From NCBI GenBank assembly GCA_964406005.1, contig CAYOPZ010000004.1, forward strand, positions 86,525-150,524: DNA of 64,000 bases, read 5' to 3'. The stretch's first letter is position 1. Each line of letters opens with the position of its first letter. This document shows positions 8,484 through 17,110 of the stretch, one piece after another. Source of the stretch: CAYOPZ01 sp964406005. Its GTDB lineage: Bacteria; Bacteroidota; Bacteroidia; Bacteroidales; SM23-62. A program made the translations under genes and the position numbers. Under the pieces are notes generated by a model. The model was not told the DNA's origin and made no database searches. It saw only the letters and a program-made list of their open reading frames with translations.

Positions 8484-11400
8484 TTAATTAAGTTTAAATT
8501 CTATCTCCGGCTTTTGATGCAGGAATTGAATGAGCTGATCGGAAAGCTCGACTTTTCTCGTTCTTGAAAACATTTCCACATAGATATTGTCCTTGCTGTC
8601 ATGGATCATGAATTTCAACCGGGCGGATCCTTTTTGCGGGTTTGTATATTTGTCAATATCGTTTATGAAATCTTCCGAAAGACTTTCAAGGGGTAAGGTC
8701 AGGATGAGGGAACTGATCATCTCCTCACGGACATCGGCCAGCATCTTTATCTCTTTAATCTTAAGTTCATAGTCCATCGTGCTGTTCATTCTGGGCTGTA
8801 CCATGGCCCTTATCAGCAAGGCATACCCCGGGGTGAAATAATTCTGGAAGCTGATGTAATCCTTGTTGAACAGAACAATCCTGAAGGATTCGGTGAAATC
8901 TTCAATGATCACTGTCCCGTAAGGTTTGTTGTTCTTCGTATATGAACGCTGATGCGATTTCACCAGTCCCGCGATCATTACCTCCTGTCCGTCCAGAATA
9001 CTCATGTTATCAAGGTCTGCCAGGCTGTGCGTGCAGAAATGTTCTATTTCGAGCTTGTAGCTGTCAAGGGGATGTGCGGACAGATAGATGCCGATAAGCT
9101 CTTTTTCCTTGTCAAGCATGACCAGCTTTGGAAAATCTTCCTGCGTAGTGATCTGCGGTTTTGTAACCTCAGGGTGGTTTTCTTCGTTGAACAGGGACTG
9201 TTGTGAGGTCAGCTTTTCTGTCTGTATTCTGTTTCCGTACCTGGTCAGTTGTTCAATAAAGCTGACCTCCTTTGCATCCAGGGCAAAATACTGGCCTCTT
9301 TTGATTTTCCCGAAACTGTCCAGGGCTCCTGATCCTGCAAGGGCTTCCAGACTTTTTTTATTGATTGCCTGAAGATCCACCCTTTCAACGAGGGCATATA
9401 CATCTTTAAAATTCCCATTTTGTTCCCGTTCTTGTATGATCCTTGATGCAGCCGATTCTCCAAGCCCTTTTATTGCTCCGAGCCCGAAGCGAATGTGTCC
9501 GTCCGCATTTACCGTGAACTTGATTCTGCTTTCATTCACATCGGGTCCCAGGACCGATAATCCCATTCGCCTGCATTCATTCATGAAATGCGTGATCTTT
9601 TTGATGTCGTTGATGTTCCGGCTGAGGACAGCCGCCATGAATTCTGCGGGATAATGCGCTTTCAACCAGGCCGTCTGGTATGAAACATATGCATAGCACG
9701 TGGAATGGGACTTATTGAAGGCATACTGGGCAAAAGCTTCCCAGTCGGTCCATATCTTTTCGGCAATATTCTTCCGGATCCCGTTCCTGGTACAACCCTC
9801 AAGATATTTTTCCTTGAGTTCATCCATCATTTTGCGTTTTTTCTTGCCCATGGCTTTCCTCAGGCTGTCTGCCTGGCCGCCGCTGAAGCCCGCCATTTCC
9901 TGTGAAAGAAGCATCACCTGCTCCTGGTAGACGGTTATTCCGTATGTGTCTTTCAGGAATTTTTCCATTGCGGGCAGGTCGAACCGGATGTCCTGCTTCC
10001 CGTGCTTTCGCTTGATGTACATCGGGATATATTCCATGGGGCCGGGGCGGTACAGTGCGTTCATTGCGATCAGGTCTTCAAAGCGGTTGGGTTTCAATTC
10101 CCTCAGGTAGCGTTTCATTCCGTCCGATTCGAACTGGAACAGACCGGTTGTCTCTGCCCTGCTGTACAGATCGAAGGTTTCCTCATCGTCGAGGGGGATG
10201 TTGTCAATATCTATCTCAACACCCCTGGTATCCTTGATCATTTCCACGGCATCCTTGATTATGGACAGGGTTTTCAGCCCCAGGAAATCCATTTTAAGCA
10301 TACCGACGGACTCGATGTGATTCCCGTCGAACTGGGTAACCATCAGGTCGGTGTCCTTTGACTTGCAGATGGGAATGTGGTTGACCAGGTTGTCCTTGCC
10401 GATGATGATACCGCATGCATGCAACCCCGTGTGCCTTACAGATCCTTCAAGAATTTCGGCATATTGGAGGGTTCGCTTTGCAAGGTCCGTCCCCCTGTCC
10501 TTTATGTCGCTCAGTTCCTTGACTTCGCTGTATGCTTTTTTCAGGGTTATGCCCGGCCTTTCGGGGACAAGCTTGGCGAGCCTGTCCGCCTCGGGCAGCG
10601 GAAGCTTCTCGATGCGCGCTACGTCCCGGATGGCCATTTTTGCGGCCATGGTTCCGAATGTGATGATGTGCGCCACCTTATCCCGGCCGTATTTATCGGC
10701 TACATACCGGAGTACATCATCACGGCCGTCTTCATCGAAATCAATATCTATATCGGGCATTGAGATCCGGTCGGGGTTGAGAAACCGTTCGAAAAGCAGG
10801 TGGTATTTCATCGGGTCGATGTCCGTTATCCGGGTGCAGTACGCCACCACGGAACCTGCGGCCGATCCGCGTCCCGGTCCCACGCTGACACCCATCTTGC
10901 GTGCTGCGGCAAGGAAATCCTGCACGATGAGAAAATAGCCCGGGAATCCCATGTTTTTAATGACGCCAAGCTCATAATCAATTCTTTCCCTTAGCTGATC
11001 AGTGATTTCGCCGTATCGTCCTGCGGCACCTTCGTATGTCAGATGCCTCAGGTATTCGTCGGCATCCTGAAATTCATCCGGGATCGGGAAATCGGGCATC
11101 ATAGGTTCATGATTCAGATCATAGGTCTCAATTTTGTCGACGATTTCCCGGGTGTTTGAAAGTGCCTGGGGAACATCTGCAAAAAGTTCGGCCATTTCCT
11201 CGCATGTCTTGAACCATTCCTGCTTTGTGTAGCGAAGCCTGTCAGGGTCGTCGAGCTCCTTGCCCGTATTCAGACAGATCAGGCGGTCGTGTGCTTCGGC
11301 GTCTTCCCTGTTCACAAAATGCACGTCGTTGGTGGCAACGACCTTGATGCCCCTTTCGGCGGATATGCTTATGAGTCTCTCATTCACAAGTTGCTGCTTG

Positions 11401-11966
11401 GCCAGTGTATCATTATCCAGAGCAGGGTCGCCTGTAGGGTGCCGCTGGAGCTCCAGGTAAAAATCCTCCCCGAATGTGTCCAGATAAAAAGCGAGGGTTT
11501 CTTCAAGTTGTTTGTCGTCCCGGTTGAGGATATGCGACGGGATTTCACCTCCAAGGCATGCTGAACCGACGATAAGCCCTTCATGATGTTCACGGAGAAG
11601 ATCCCTGTCTATCCTGGGTTTGTAATAATGGCCTTCCGTCCATCCCATCGAAACCAGTTTGACAAGGTTGCTGTAACCTGTGAGGTTTTTGGCGAGCAGC
11701 ACCAGATGGTGGCCCCCACGGTCTTCCTTGGTGCTGGTGTCAAAGCGGCTCCTTCGGGCAATGTATGCTTCACAACCTATGATGGGTTTCATGGAATGGC
11801 TCCTGGCCTCGTTGTAAAATTCCTTTGCACCGAACAGGTTCCCGTGGTCGGTAATGGCGATTGCCTTCATCCCGTCTTCTTTCGCCTTGCGTACCAGCGC
11901 GGGGATACTGGAAGCCCCGTCAAGGATCGAATACTGTGTATGTACATGCAGATGAGTAAAATCCAT
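8484..11966 (-). CDS. dnaE: DNA polymerase III subunit alpha
   Basis: 1160 residues, normal for DnaE1. The order is the PHP domain from the N-terminus (HLHVHTQYSILDGAS), then the polymerase palm with GPGRGSAAGS and PDIDIDFDEDGRDDV (catalytic aspartates), the fingers, a helix-hairpin-helix region, and a C-terminal OB fold. It is the replicative polymerase catalytic subunit. It is divergent from rpsP, with about 207 bases between the starts. Confidence 0.97.
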   Translation of the reverse strand: MDFTHLHVHTQYSILDGASSIPALVRKAKEDGMKAIAITDHGNLFGAKEFYNEARSHSMKPIIGCEAYIARRSRFDTSTKEDRGGHHLVLLAKNLTGYSNLVKLVSMGWTEGHYYKPRIDRDLLREHHEGLIVGSACLGGEIPSHILNRDDKQLEETLAFYLDTFGEDFYLELQRHPTGDPALDNDTLAKQQLVNERLISISAERGIKVVATNDVHFVNREDAEAHDRLICLNTGKELDDPDRLRYTKQEWFKTCEEMAELFADVPQALSNTREIVDKIETYDLNHEPMMPDFPIPDEFQDADEYLRHLTYEGAAGRYGEITDQLRERIDYELGVIKNMGFPGYFLIVQDFLAAARKMGVSVGPGRGSAAGSVVAYCTRITDIDPMKYHLLFERFLNPDRISMPDIDIDFDEDGRDDVLRYVADKYGRDKVAHIITFGTMAAKMAIRDVARIEKLPLPEADRLAKLVPERPGITLKKAYSEVKELSDIKDRGTDLAKRTLQYAEILEGSVRHTGLHACGIIIGKDNLVNHIPICKSKDTDLMVTQFDGNHIESVGMLKMDFLGLKTLSIIKDAVEMIKDTRGVEIDIDNIPLDDEETFDLYSRAETTGLFQFESDGMKRYLRELKPNRFEDLIAMNALYRPGPMEYIPMYIKRKHGKQDIRFDLPAMEKFLKDTYGITVYQEQVMLLSQEMAGFSGGQADSLRKAMGKKKRKMMDELKEKYLEGCTRNGIRKNIAEKIWTDWEAFAQYAFNKSHSTCYAYVSYQTAWLKAHYPAEFMAAVLSRNINDIKKITHFMNECRRMGLSVLGPDVNESRIKFTVNADGHIRFGLGAIKGLGESAASRIIQEREQNGNFKDVYALVERVDLQAINKKSLEALAGSGALDSFGKIKRGQYFALDAKEVSFIEQLTRYGNRIQTEKLTSQQSLFNEENHPEVTKPQITTQEDFPKLVMLDKEKELIGIYLSAHPLDSYKLEIEHFCTHSLADLDNMSILDGQEVMIAGLVKSHQRSYTKNNKPYGTVIIEDFTESFRIVLFNKDYISFQNYFTPGYALLIRAMVQPRMNSTMDYELKIKEIKMLADVREEMISSLILTLPLESLSEDFINDIDKYTNPQKGSARLKFMIHDSKDNIYVEMFSRTRKVELSDQLIQFLHQKPEIEFKLN

Positions 11967-12126
11967 CTGTGCCGCCTATCTGGAAATGAGTGTTTTATGT
12001 TTTTGAAACGGACCTCGCCCTTCCTGGTAAAGTTAAGAATTTGACATACGGGTGCTGCCGGTGTTAATAATTATTTCAAAAGTTTCAAAAATCGCTTAAA
12101 ATCCTTCAGGGAAAAGAATAAATATA

Positions 12127-12134
12127 TATCTTTG
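12127..12134 (+). promoter_or_regulatory. Bacteroidetes -7 box of the rpsP operon
   Basis: TATCTTTG matches TAnnTTTG exactly, in a strongly AT-rich stretch about 40 bases before the rpsP ATG. A -33 TTTG is not clear. This also argues against the upstream in-frame TTG start at 12132, which falls inside the box. Confidence 0.6.
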
Positions 12135-12173
12135 CACCTCCAAAATAATAAGAGAATACAGAATCGTTATATT

Positions 12174-13247
12174 ATGCCGGTTAAACTGAGATTAGCACGT
12201 CACGGCAGGAAAAAGTTTGCTTTTTACCACATTGTGGCTGCAGACGGAAGGGCGCCACGGGATGGCAGGTTTATAGAAAAACTGGGTATATATAATCCCA
12301 ACACGGATCCGGCAACCATCGAGCTGGATTTTGACAAAGCGCTGGACTGGCTCGGTAAGGGTGCACAACCCAGCGAAACCGTAAGGGCGATCCTGTCCTA
12401 CAAGGGGGTGCTTATAAAGAAGCATCTTCTTGAAGGTGCCAGGAAAGGGGCATTCTCAGAAGAGGAAGCTGAAAAAAGATTTGCCGCCTGGCTGAAGGAA
12501 AAGGAAGGCAGGATTCAGGCGAAAAAAGACAGAATTGCCAAGTCCCTGGATGATGAGATCAGGAAAAAGCTGGAAGCGGAGTCGAAAATCCGTGAAACAA
12601 GGGCGGCAGATATCCTCAAGAAACAGTCTGAGATTGCAGAAGCCGCTGAGAAAGATCAGAAGGATGCAGAGCAGGAAGCAGCCGGAGCTGTTGCTGAAAC
12701 TGCCGAAGTTGTTGAGGAAACAGCTGGTGATGCCGATGCCGTAACAGAAGATGAAAAAACAGATGACACTGTAGAAGCCGCCGCCGCACAGGAAACTACA
12801 GAAGCAAGGGAAGAATCCGGGGAAATCCCGGCTGAAGAAGCGAAAGCGTCCGTGAGCGGAGAAAAGGAAGGGGAAATTGCAGCGGAGAAAGCCGATGAGA
12901 AGAAAGAAGAGGAGAAGGAAGAGAAGGAAGAGAAGAAAGAAGAGGAGAAAGATGAGAAGGCCGATGAGAAGGAAGGTGAGAAAAAAAAGGGTGAATTGAA
13001 AGCTGAAGAGGAGCCGGCGGATGAGAAAAAGCCCGTAGCCGATAAGCAAGCCGCAGAAGATAAGGAACAGAAGGTCATGGAAGCCCCGGAGGCGTCGGAG
13101 GGAAAAGAAGCCAGGAAGGTGAAACCCGCAGGCAAAGAAGTCAAAGACTCAAAAAAATCAAAAGAATCGAAGGACTCGAAAGAATCGAAGGACCCGAAAG
13201 ATTCGAAGGAAGCAAAAGAGGCGGAGGAAACAAAAGGGAGTTCCTAA
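12174..13247 (+). CDS. rpsP: 30S ribosomal protein S16 with very long acidic/lysine-rich tail
   Basis: The first ~85 residues are a normal S16 (MPVKLRLARHGRKKFAFYHI, then DGRFIEKLGIYNP and the VRAILSYKGVLIKKH end). The protein then continues to 357 residues. Residues about 90-180 look like a charged helix or coiled coil. From about 180 to the end it is low-complexity Ala/Glu/Lys, closing in repeated Lys-Asp/Glu-Ser units (about 322-345). Many Bacteroidetes S16 proteins carry an extension, but this one is several times the core length. I chose the ATG at 12174 because upstream codons overlap the -7 box. rimM follows after 19 bases, the usual rpsP-rimM pairing; trmD and rplS are not adjacent. 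Confidence 0.93.
   Translation: MPVKLRLARHGRKKFAFYHIVAADGRAPRDGRFIEKLGIYNPNTDPATIELDFDKALDWLGKGAQPSETVRAILSYKGVLIKKHLLEGARKGAFSEEEAEKRFAAWLKEKEGRIQAKKDRIAKSLDDEIRKKLEAESKIRETRAADILKKQSEIAEAAEKDQKDAEQEAAGAVAETAEVVEETAGDADAVTEDEKTDDTVEAAAAQETTEAREESGEIPAEEAKASVSGEKEGEIAAEKADEKKEEEKEEKEEKKEEEKDEKADEKEGEKKKGELKAEEEPADEKKPVADKQAAEDKEQKVMEAPEASEGKEARKVKPAGKEVKDSKKSKESKDSKESKDPKDSKEAKEAEETKGSS
13141..13212 (+). repeat. Short in-frame repeats coding the Lys/Ser/Asp end of S16
   Basis: Units such as GAATCGAAGGACTCGAAA recur with small changes and encode alternating KES, KDS and KDP triplets. The similarity at the DNA level suggests growth by replication slippage. Confidence 0.6.
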
Positions 13248-13266
13248 TAACCAAAAAACGTCCGGC

Positions 13267-13776
13267 ATGACCAGGGACGAATGCATACTCCTTGGTTCCA
13301 TTACAAAGACTCACGGCATTCGCGGTGAGTTGATCCTGAGAACAGCAGACCCATCCACGGAACCTGAAAAGCAGTGGGAATACTTATTCATTGAAATAGA
13401 TGGAATAATGGTCCCTTTTTTTATTTCCCGGCTGCATCGTCTGAGAAATGGAGAATGGGCCATACAATTCGACGGAATTACAGATAGAAGCCAGGCGGAA
13501 TCAATAACGGGCCATACGGTCTGGACCTATAAGGATGATGCAGATGTCCAGCCGGACGGGATCAGTTTTAAGCAGCTTGAAGGCCATACATTATACGACG
13601 ATACGAGCGGCAAGTCCGGAATTATAAAGGAATTTCTGGACATCCCGGGAAATCCCGTATTGAATACCCTCATCGAGGGGAAGGAGATGCTTGTACCCGT
13701 ACAGGAAAAGTTTATAGTCAAAGTTGACGAGGCTGAAAAAAAAATCCGCATGCAATTGCCACCGGGTCTTATCTGA
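13267..13776 (+). CDS. rimM: 16S rRNA processing protein RimM
   Basis: 169 residues. The N-terminal RimM barrel begins LLGSITKTHGIRGELIL, and the C-terminal PRC-barrel-like half includes LIEGKEMLVPVQEKFIVKVD. RimM helps mature the 3' domain of the small subunit and binds S19. It follows rpsP by 19 bases, so the pair is one operon. The next gene begins about 60 bases later and has a different type of product. Confidence 0.93.
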   Translation: MTRDECILLGSITKTHGIRGELILRTADPSTEPEKQWEYLFIEIDGIMVPFFISRLHRLRNGEWAIQFDGITDRSQAESITGHTVWTYKDDADVQPDGISFKQLEGHTLYDDTSGKSGIIKEFLDIPGNPVLNTLIEGKEMLVPVQEKFIVKVDEAEKKIRMQLPPGLI

Positions 13777-13838
13777 TGTGCAGCGTTTGGACAAATTTTT
13801 CGTTGATTATATACATTAATGAATTAAAACACTGTCTT

Positions 13839-14537
13839 ATGAAAAATCGAACAGCCGGTATTTTATTCTGCGTTGTCTTCATATCTGCGGCAACGGCTGT
13901 GTTCGCACAGCAACAGGAGGAACGCGTTGTACCGTCATTCAGCGGAGTTTCACTTGGCATTGCAGCCGATCTCTATCTGACCCAGGGAAGCCCGGCGAAA
14001 GTAATCGTGGAAGGGGATGAATCCAGCCTGGAAAACATCGTGACCGAAGTAAAAGGAGGTATTTTGATCATCAGAAATGAAAAAAGATGGACAAGGAAAA
14101 TAAGGAATGTCAATATCTGGGTGACAACACCGGAGATTGAAGAGCTGAACCTTTCGGGTTCCGGGTCCATCATTGCCGAAGGCCCGGTAAATACCGAAGA
14201 GCTTGAAATGAAAGTCAGCGGAAGCGGGAACATCACACTTGATGAACTTACCGGGGACGAGCTCGATGCCGCCATTTCAGGTTCCGGAGATATTTATCTT
14301 ACGGGTTCTGCAGGTGAACTGGATATCAGGATCAGCGGATCGGGAGGGATAAAAGCCCCTTCCCTTACAGTGGATGAATGCTCCGTAAAGATCAGCGGAT
14401 CGGGAAACTGCGAAATCAATGCGGGGAAGGAACTGGAGGCGCATATCTCCGGAAGCGGGAAAGTCATCTATTTCAGCAATCCCCGGGTAAATGCCTTTGT
14501 TTCCGGATCGGGAAGAGTCATCAACGGGAACGATTAG
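13839..14537 (+). CDS. Secreted DUF2807 (GIN/putative auto-transporter adhesin head) protein
   Basis: I start at the ATG at 13839 (MKNRTAGILFCVV), which gives a clear signal peptide ending AVFAQ; the longer frame overlaps rimM. The 232-residue protein is a repetitive beta-solenoid-like DUF2807 domain with recurring 'SGSG' turns (LSGSGSI, VSGSGNI, ISGSGDI and others) about every 20 residues. The family is common and surface-exposed or periplasmic in Bacteroidetes, with no settled function. Its stop overlaps the stop of the Sua5-like gene by 4 bases (TTAG). Confidence 0.85.
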   Translation: MKNRTAGILFCVVFISAATAVFAQQQEERVVPSFSGVSLGIAADLYLTQGSPAKVIVEGDESSLENIVTEVKGGILIIRNEKRWTRKIRNVNIWVTTPEIEELNLSGSGSIIAEGPVNTEELEMKVSGSGNITLDELTGDELDAAISGSGDIYLTGSAGELDIRISGSGGIKAPSLTVDECSVKISGSGNCEINAGKELEAHISGSGKVIYFSNPRVNAFVSGSGRVINGND

Positions 14538-15109
14538 GCCTGTTTGCGGATTACCTCTATTTCTCCCTTCAAGCCCACCTTCAGGATTCCTGACGGTTTT
14601 CTTTTATGCCGGTCGTCACGCCTCCAGTCAACGGCATAGTCCACAGAGGAAATAATGGAGGCATCGATCTGATTGTAAAAAGCAGGGGCAGGGTGCCCGG
14701 ACCTGTTTGCGGAGGAGGAGACGATGGGTTTGCGGAAGGCCCGGATAAGCCCACTGCAAAACGGGTCACCGGTAATTCTGATCCCGACGGATCCGTCCTT
14801 TTGGATCAGGTTGGCTGCAAGTCCCCTGGCACCGGGGTAGATGATGGTCAGTGCCTGCGGGGAGAGGGCCAGGATCTCCAGTGCCATGTCCGGTACTTCT
14901 TCCACGTATTTTTCCAGCATGGACTTTGAATCGACCAGTATCAGCATGACCCTGGAGTCTTGACGTTCCTTTATCTCATATAGTCTGCTCACCGCGGCCG
15001 GTCTGGTGGCATCACATCCTATGCCCCATATGGTGTCTGTGGGATAAAGTATGGAACCCCCTGCCGAGAGAATACCGAGACTTTTTTCTATTTCTTCCTG
15101 CATTCCCAT
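14534..15109 (-). CDS. L-threonylcarbamoyladenylate synthase-like protein (Sua5/YciO/YrdC)
   Basis: 191 residues of the YrdC fold, with the N-terminal ILYPTDTIWGIGCDA and the PIVSSSANRSGHPAP segment, both typical of the family. TsaC/YrdC members make threonylcarbamoyl-AMP from threonine, bicarbonate and ATP for the t6A modification of tRNA. The size and lack of a C-terminal Sua5 domain fit the short form; YciO-like paralogs without this function exist, so no symbol is given. It is the last gene of a dapD-GT4-YrdC run, with gaps of 2 and 6 bases. Confidence 0.85.
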   Translation of the reverse strand: MGMQEEIEKSLGILSAGGSILYPTDTIWGIGCDATRPAAVSRLYEIKERQDSRVMLILVDSKSMLEKYVEEVPDMALEILALSPQALTIIYPGARGLAANLIQKDGSVGIRITGDPFCSGLIRAFRKPIVSSSANRSGHPAPAFYNQIDASIISSVDYAVDWRRDDRHKRKPSGILKVGLKGEIEVIRKQA

Positions 15110-15115
15110 GTCGGG

Positions 15116-16237
15116 TTAGTCCTCGATTGTTTTAAGGTATACGTTCATAATGGCGGCAGCTATGGTCTCGTCCCTGAACCGGTCTGCATGCCGCCTGCCT
15201 TTGTCTGACATTTCACGGTGTAAACGGGTGTCTTCAATGATCCTGCGAATGGAAGCAGCAATCTCTTCCGGTTGATCCGGGTCGATATAAATGGAATGTC
15301 TGCCACCGGCCTCGGCAAAACATCCTCCTTTGGTGGTGATGACCGGTATGCCTGAACTGAGTGCTTCCAGGATGGGAATGCCGAATCCTTCGAAACGGGA
15401 CGGATAGATGAAAATTTCCGCCATCTGGTACAGCGCCGGCAGGTCTTCATTGGGTACGTTTTCAAGAAAATAAATATGCTTCATACCGTGACCGGAAATA
15501 TATTTCCTGACAAGCCTGGCATAAGAGGTGGGTCTGCCGATGACAACAAGCGGGAAGGAAATGGAATTTTCATGAATGGCCCTGACGACCTGGAGAAGGT
15601 TTTTCCTGGGTTCTATGGTACCCACGTACAGGAGATATTCCGGCGGAAGACCGTATTTCTCCCGGACCTCCGTTTTATTTTCTTCCCCCCGTTCCCGGTA
15701 AAACTCCGGATCACACCCCTGGTAGACCACATCGATCTTTTCGTCAGGGATCCCGAAGAATTCAACGATATCCGACCGCGTCTGTTCGGAGATGGCAATG
15801 ATCCTGCCTGCATACCTGCACGCATACCTGGCCTTTCGGGTATAAATGTACCTGTCAACGGGACTGTACCATTGCGGATATCTCAGGAAGATCAGGTCAT
15901 GAATGGTCACTACGGACCTTATTTCATGTTTGTGTATTCCGAAGGGAATTTCATTGCTGAGGCCGTGGTAAAGCTCGATCCCGTCACGTTCAAGCGGTTT
16001 GCACAACCAGTATGAACGCCAGAAGGATGGGAAATTCCTGCCGGTCCGGGAAGAGGGGTAGACCAGTTTATGGTACCGGAAACCGGGATTTTCAATCATT
16101 CCCTTCTGCTTTGGAATGTACAGGTAGAGTTCATTGTCGGGAAACCGCCTGCCCAGCTGCCTTATGGTATTCCTGCTGTAATTGCCCAGTCCGCTGAAAT
16201 TGAAAAAAGCCCGCTTGGCATCGAATCCTATCCGCAT
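15116..16237 (-). CDS. Glycosyltransferase family 4 protein
   Basis: 373 residues with a GT-B fold. The N-terminal acceptor half starts MRIGFDAKRAFFNFSGLGNYSR, and the donor half has YVGTIEPRKNLLQVV and the E-x7-E motif in PSRFEGFGIPILEAL. The glycine-rich turn near SGLGNYS is typical of mannosyl- or glucosyltransferases of GT4. Donor and acceptor cannot be told. It lies between dapD and the YrdC-like gene with almost no spacers, so it is co-transcribed with genes of unrelated pathways. No polysaccharide cluster surrounds it. Confidence 0.88.
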   Translation of the reverse strand: MRIGFDAKRAFFNFSGLGNYSRNTIRQLGRRFPDNELYLYIPKQKGMIENPGFRYHKLVYPSSRTGRNFPSFWRSYWLCKPLERDGIELYHGLSNEIPFGIHKHEIRSVVTIHDLIFLRYPQWYSPVDRYIYTRKARYACRYAGRIIAISEQTRSDIVEFFGIPDEKIDVVYQGCDPEFYRERGEENKTEVREKYGLPPEYLLYVGTIEPRKNLLQVVRAIHENSISFPLVVIGRPTSYARLVRKYISGHGMKHIYFLENVPNEDLPALYQMAEIFIYPSRFEGFGIPILEALSSGIPVITTKGGCFAEAGGRHSIYIDPDQPEEIAASIRRIIEDTRLHREMSDKGRRHADRFRDETIAAAIMNVYLKTIED

Positions 16238-16239
16238 GT

Positions 16240-17064
16240 TCAGAACGTAATGTTGTATTCTCTCAGAGCATCATTGAGCGAGGTTTTCTTGTCGGTAGAC
16301 GCTTTTCGTTTTCCGATGATCAGTGCACATGAAACCTCGAAAGTGCCGGCCGGGAATTCCTTCGGACAGGATCCGGGAATAACCACCGATCTGGAGGGTA
16401 CGGTCCCCCTGTGCTCGACAGGTTCCTTTCCCGTCACGTCGATAATCCTGGTGGATCCGGTGATCACAACATTGGCTCCCAGAACAGCCTCCTTTTCCAC
16501 CCTGGCACCTTCCACGATAATGCTTCTGGAACCTATAAAGCAGTTGTCCTCGATGATTACAGGCGCTGCCTGTACGGGTTCCAGTACACCTCCGATGCCG
16601 ACGCCACCGCTGAGATGTACATTTTTGCCCACCTGCGCGCATGAACCGACCGTAGCCCAGGTATCCACCATGCTTCCTTCATCCACATATGCACCAATGT
16701 TCACGTACGAGGGCATCATGATTACACCCTTGGCAAGGTATGAACCGTAACGGGCAATGGCATGGGGCACTATGCGGACGCCCAGTTCCCGGTAATTCTT
16801 TTTAAGGGGGATCTTATCGTGAAATTCAAAAGGGCCTGTTTCAATAACCGTCATTTGCTGTATGGGGAAATAAAGGATAACGGCCTTCTTGATCCAGTCA
16901 TTGACCTTCCAGCCCCCATTCTTCTGATCCGGCTCGGCCACCCTGAGCCTGCCGGCATCCAGTTCATCGATGACATACCGTATCGTCTTTCTTACATCCT
17001 CATCACTGAGCATGACCCTGTTCTCCCATGCCTGTTCAATGACTGTCTGATGGATTGTATACAT
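16240..17064 (-). CDS. dapD: Tetrahydrodipicolinate N-succinyltransferase
   Basis: 274 residues, the DapD length. The second half is a left-handed beta helix with hexapeptide repeats (VNIGAYVDEGSMVDTWATVG, VHLSGGVGIGGVLEP). It transfers succinyl from succinyl-CoA to tetrahydrodipicolinate in lysine and meso-diaminopimelate synthesis. It is the first gene of the minus-strand unit, with a TACTTTTG -7 box in front of it. Confidence 0.95.
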   Translation of the reverse strand: MYTIHQTVIEQAWENRVMLSDEDVRKTIRYVIDELDAGRLRVAEPDQKNGGWKVNDWIKKAVILYFPIQQMTVIETGPFEFHDKIPLKKNYRELGVRIVPHAIARYGSYLAKGVIMMPSYVNIGAYVDEGSMVDTWATVGSCAQVGKNVHLSGGVGIGGVLEPVQAAPVIIEDNCFIGSRSIIVEGARVEKEAVLGANVVITGSTRIIDVTGKEPVEHRGTVPSRSVVIPGSCPKEFPAGTFEVSCALIIGKRKASTDKKTSLNDALREYNITF

Positions 17065-17083
17065 ATTCCTGTTTGGTTTTATA

Positions 17084-17091
17084 CAAAAGTA
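17084..17091 (-). promoter_or_regulatory. Bacteroidetes -7 box for dapD unit
   Basis: On the minus strand the box reads TACTTTTG, an exact TAnnTTTG match, about 20 bases before the dapD ATG. It directly follows a small hairpin. Confidence 0.55.
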
Positions 17092-17110
17092 ACGGAAAAA
17101 AGATTCCGTT
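17091..17110 (-). terminator. Short hairpin after the permease gene, possible terminator
   Basis: The arms AACGGAA and TTCCGTT (7 bases, perfect) enclose a six-base loop and overlap the stop codon of the upstream permease gene. There is no following T-run, only T-rich loop sequence. A weak terminator or a regulator site at the dapD promoter are both possible. Confidence 0.35.

Noticed and set aside
12456..13144. Long hydrophobic and serine-rich frames antisense to the S16 tail
   Set aside because: They are mirror images of the lysine/glutamate codon bias. No start context or family match is seen.
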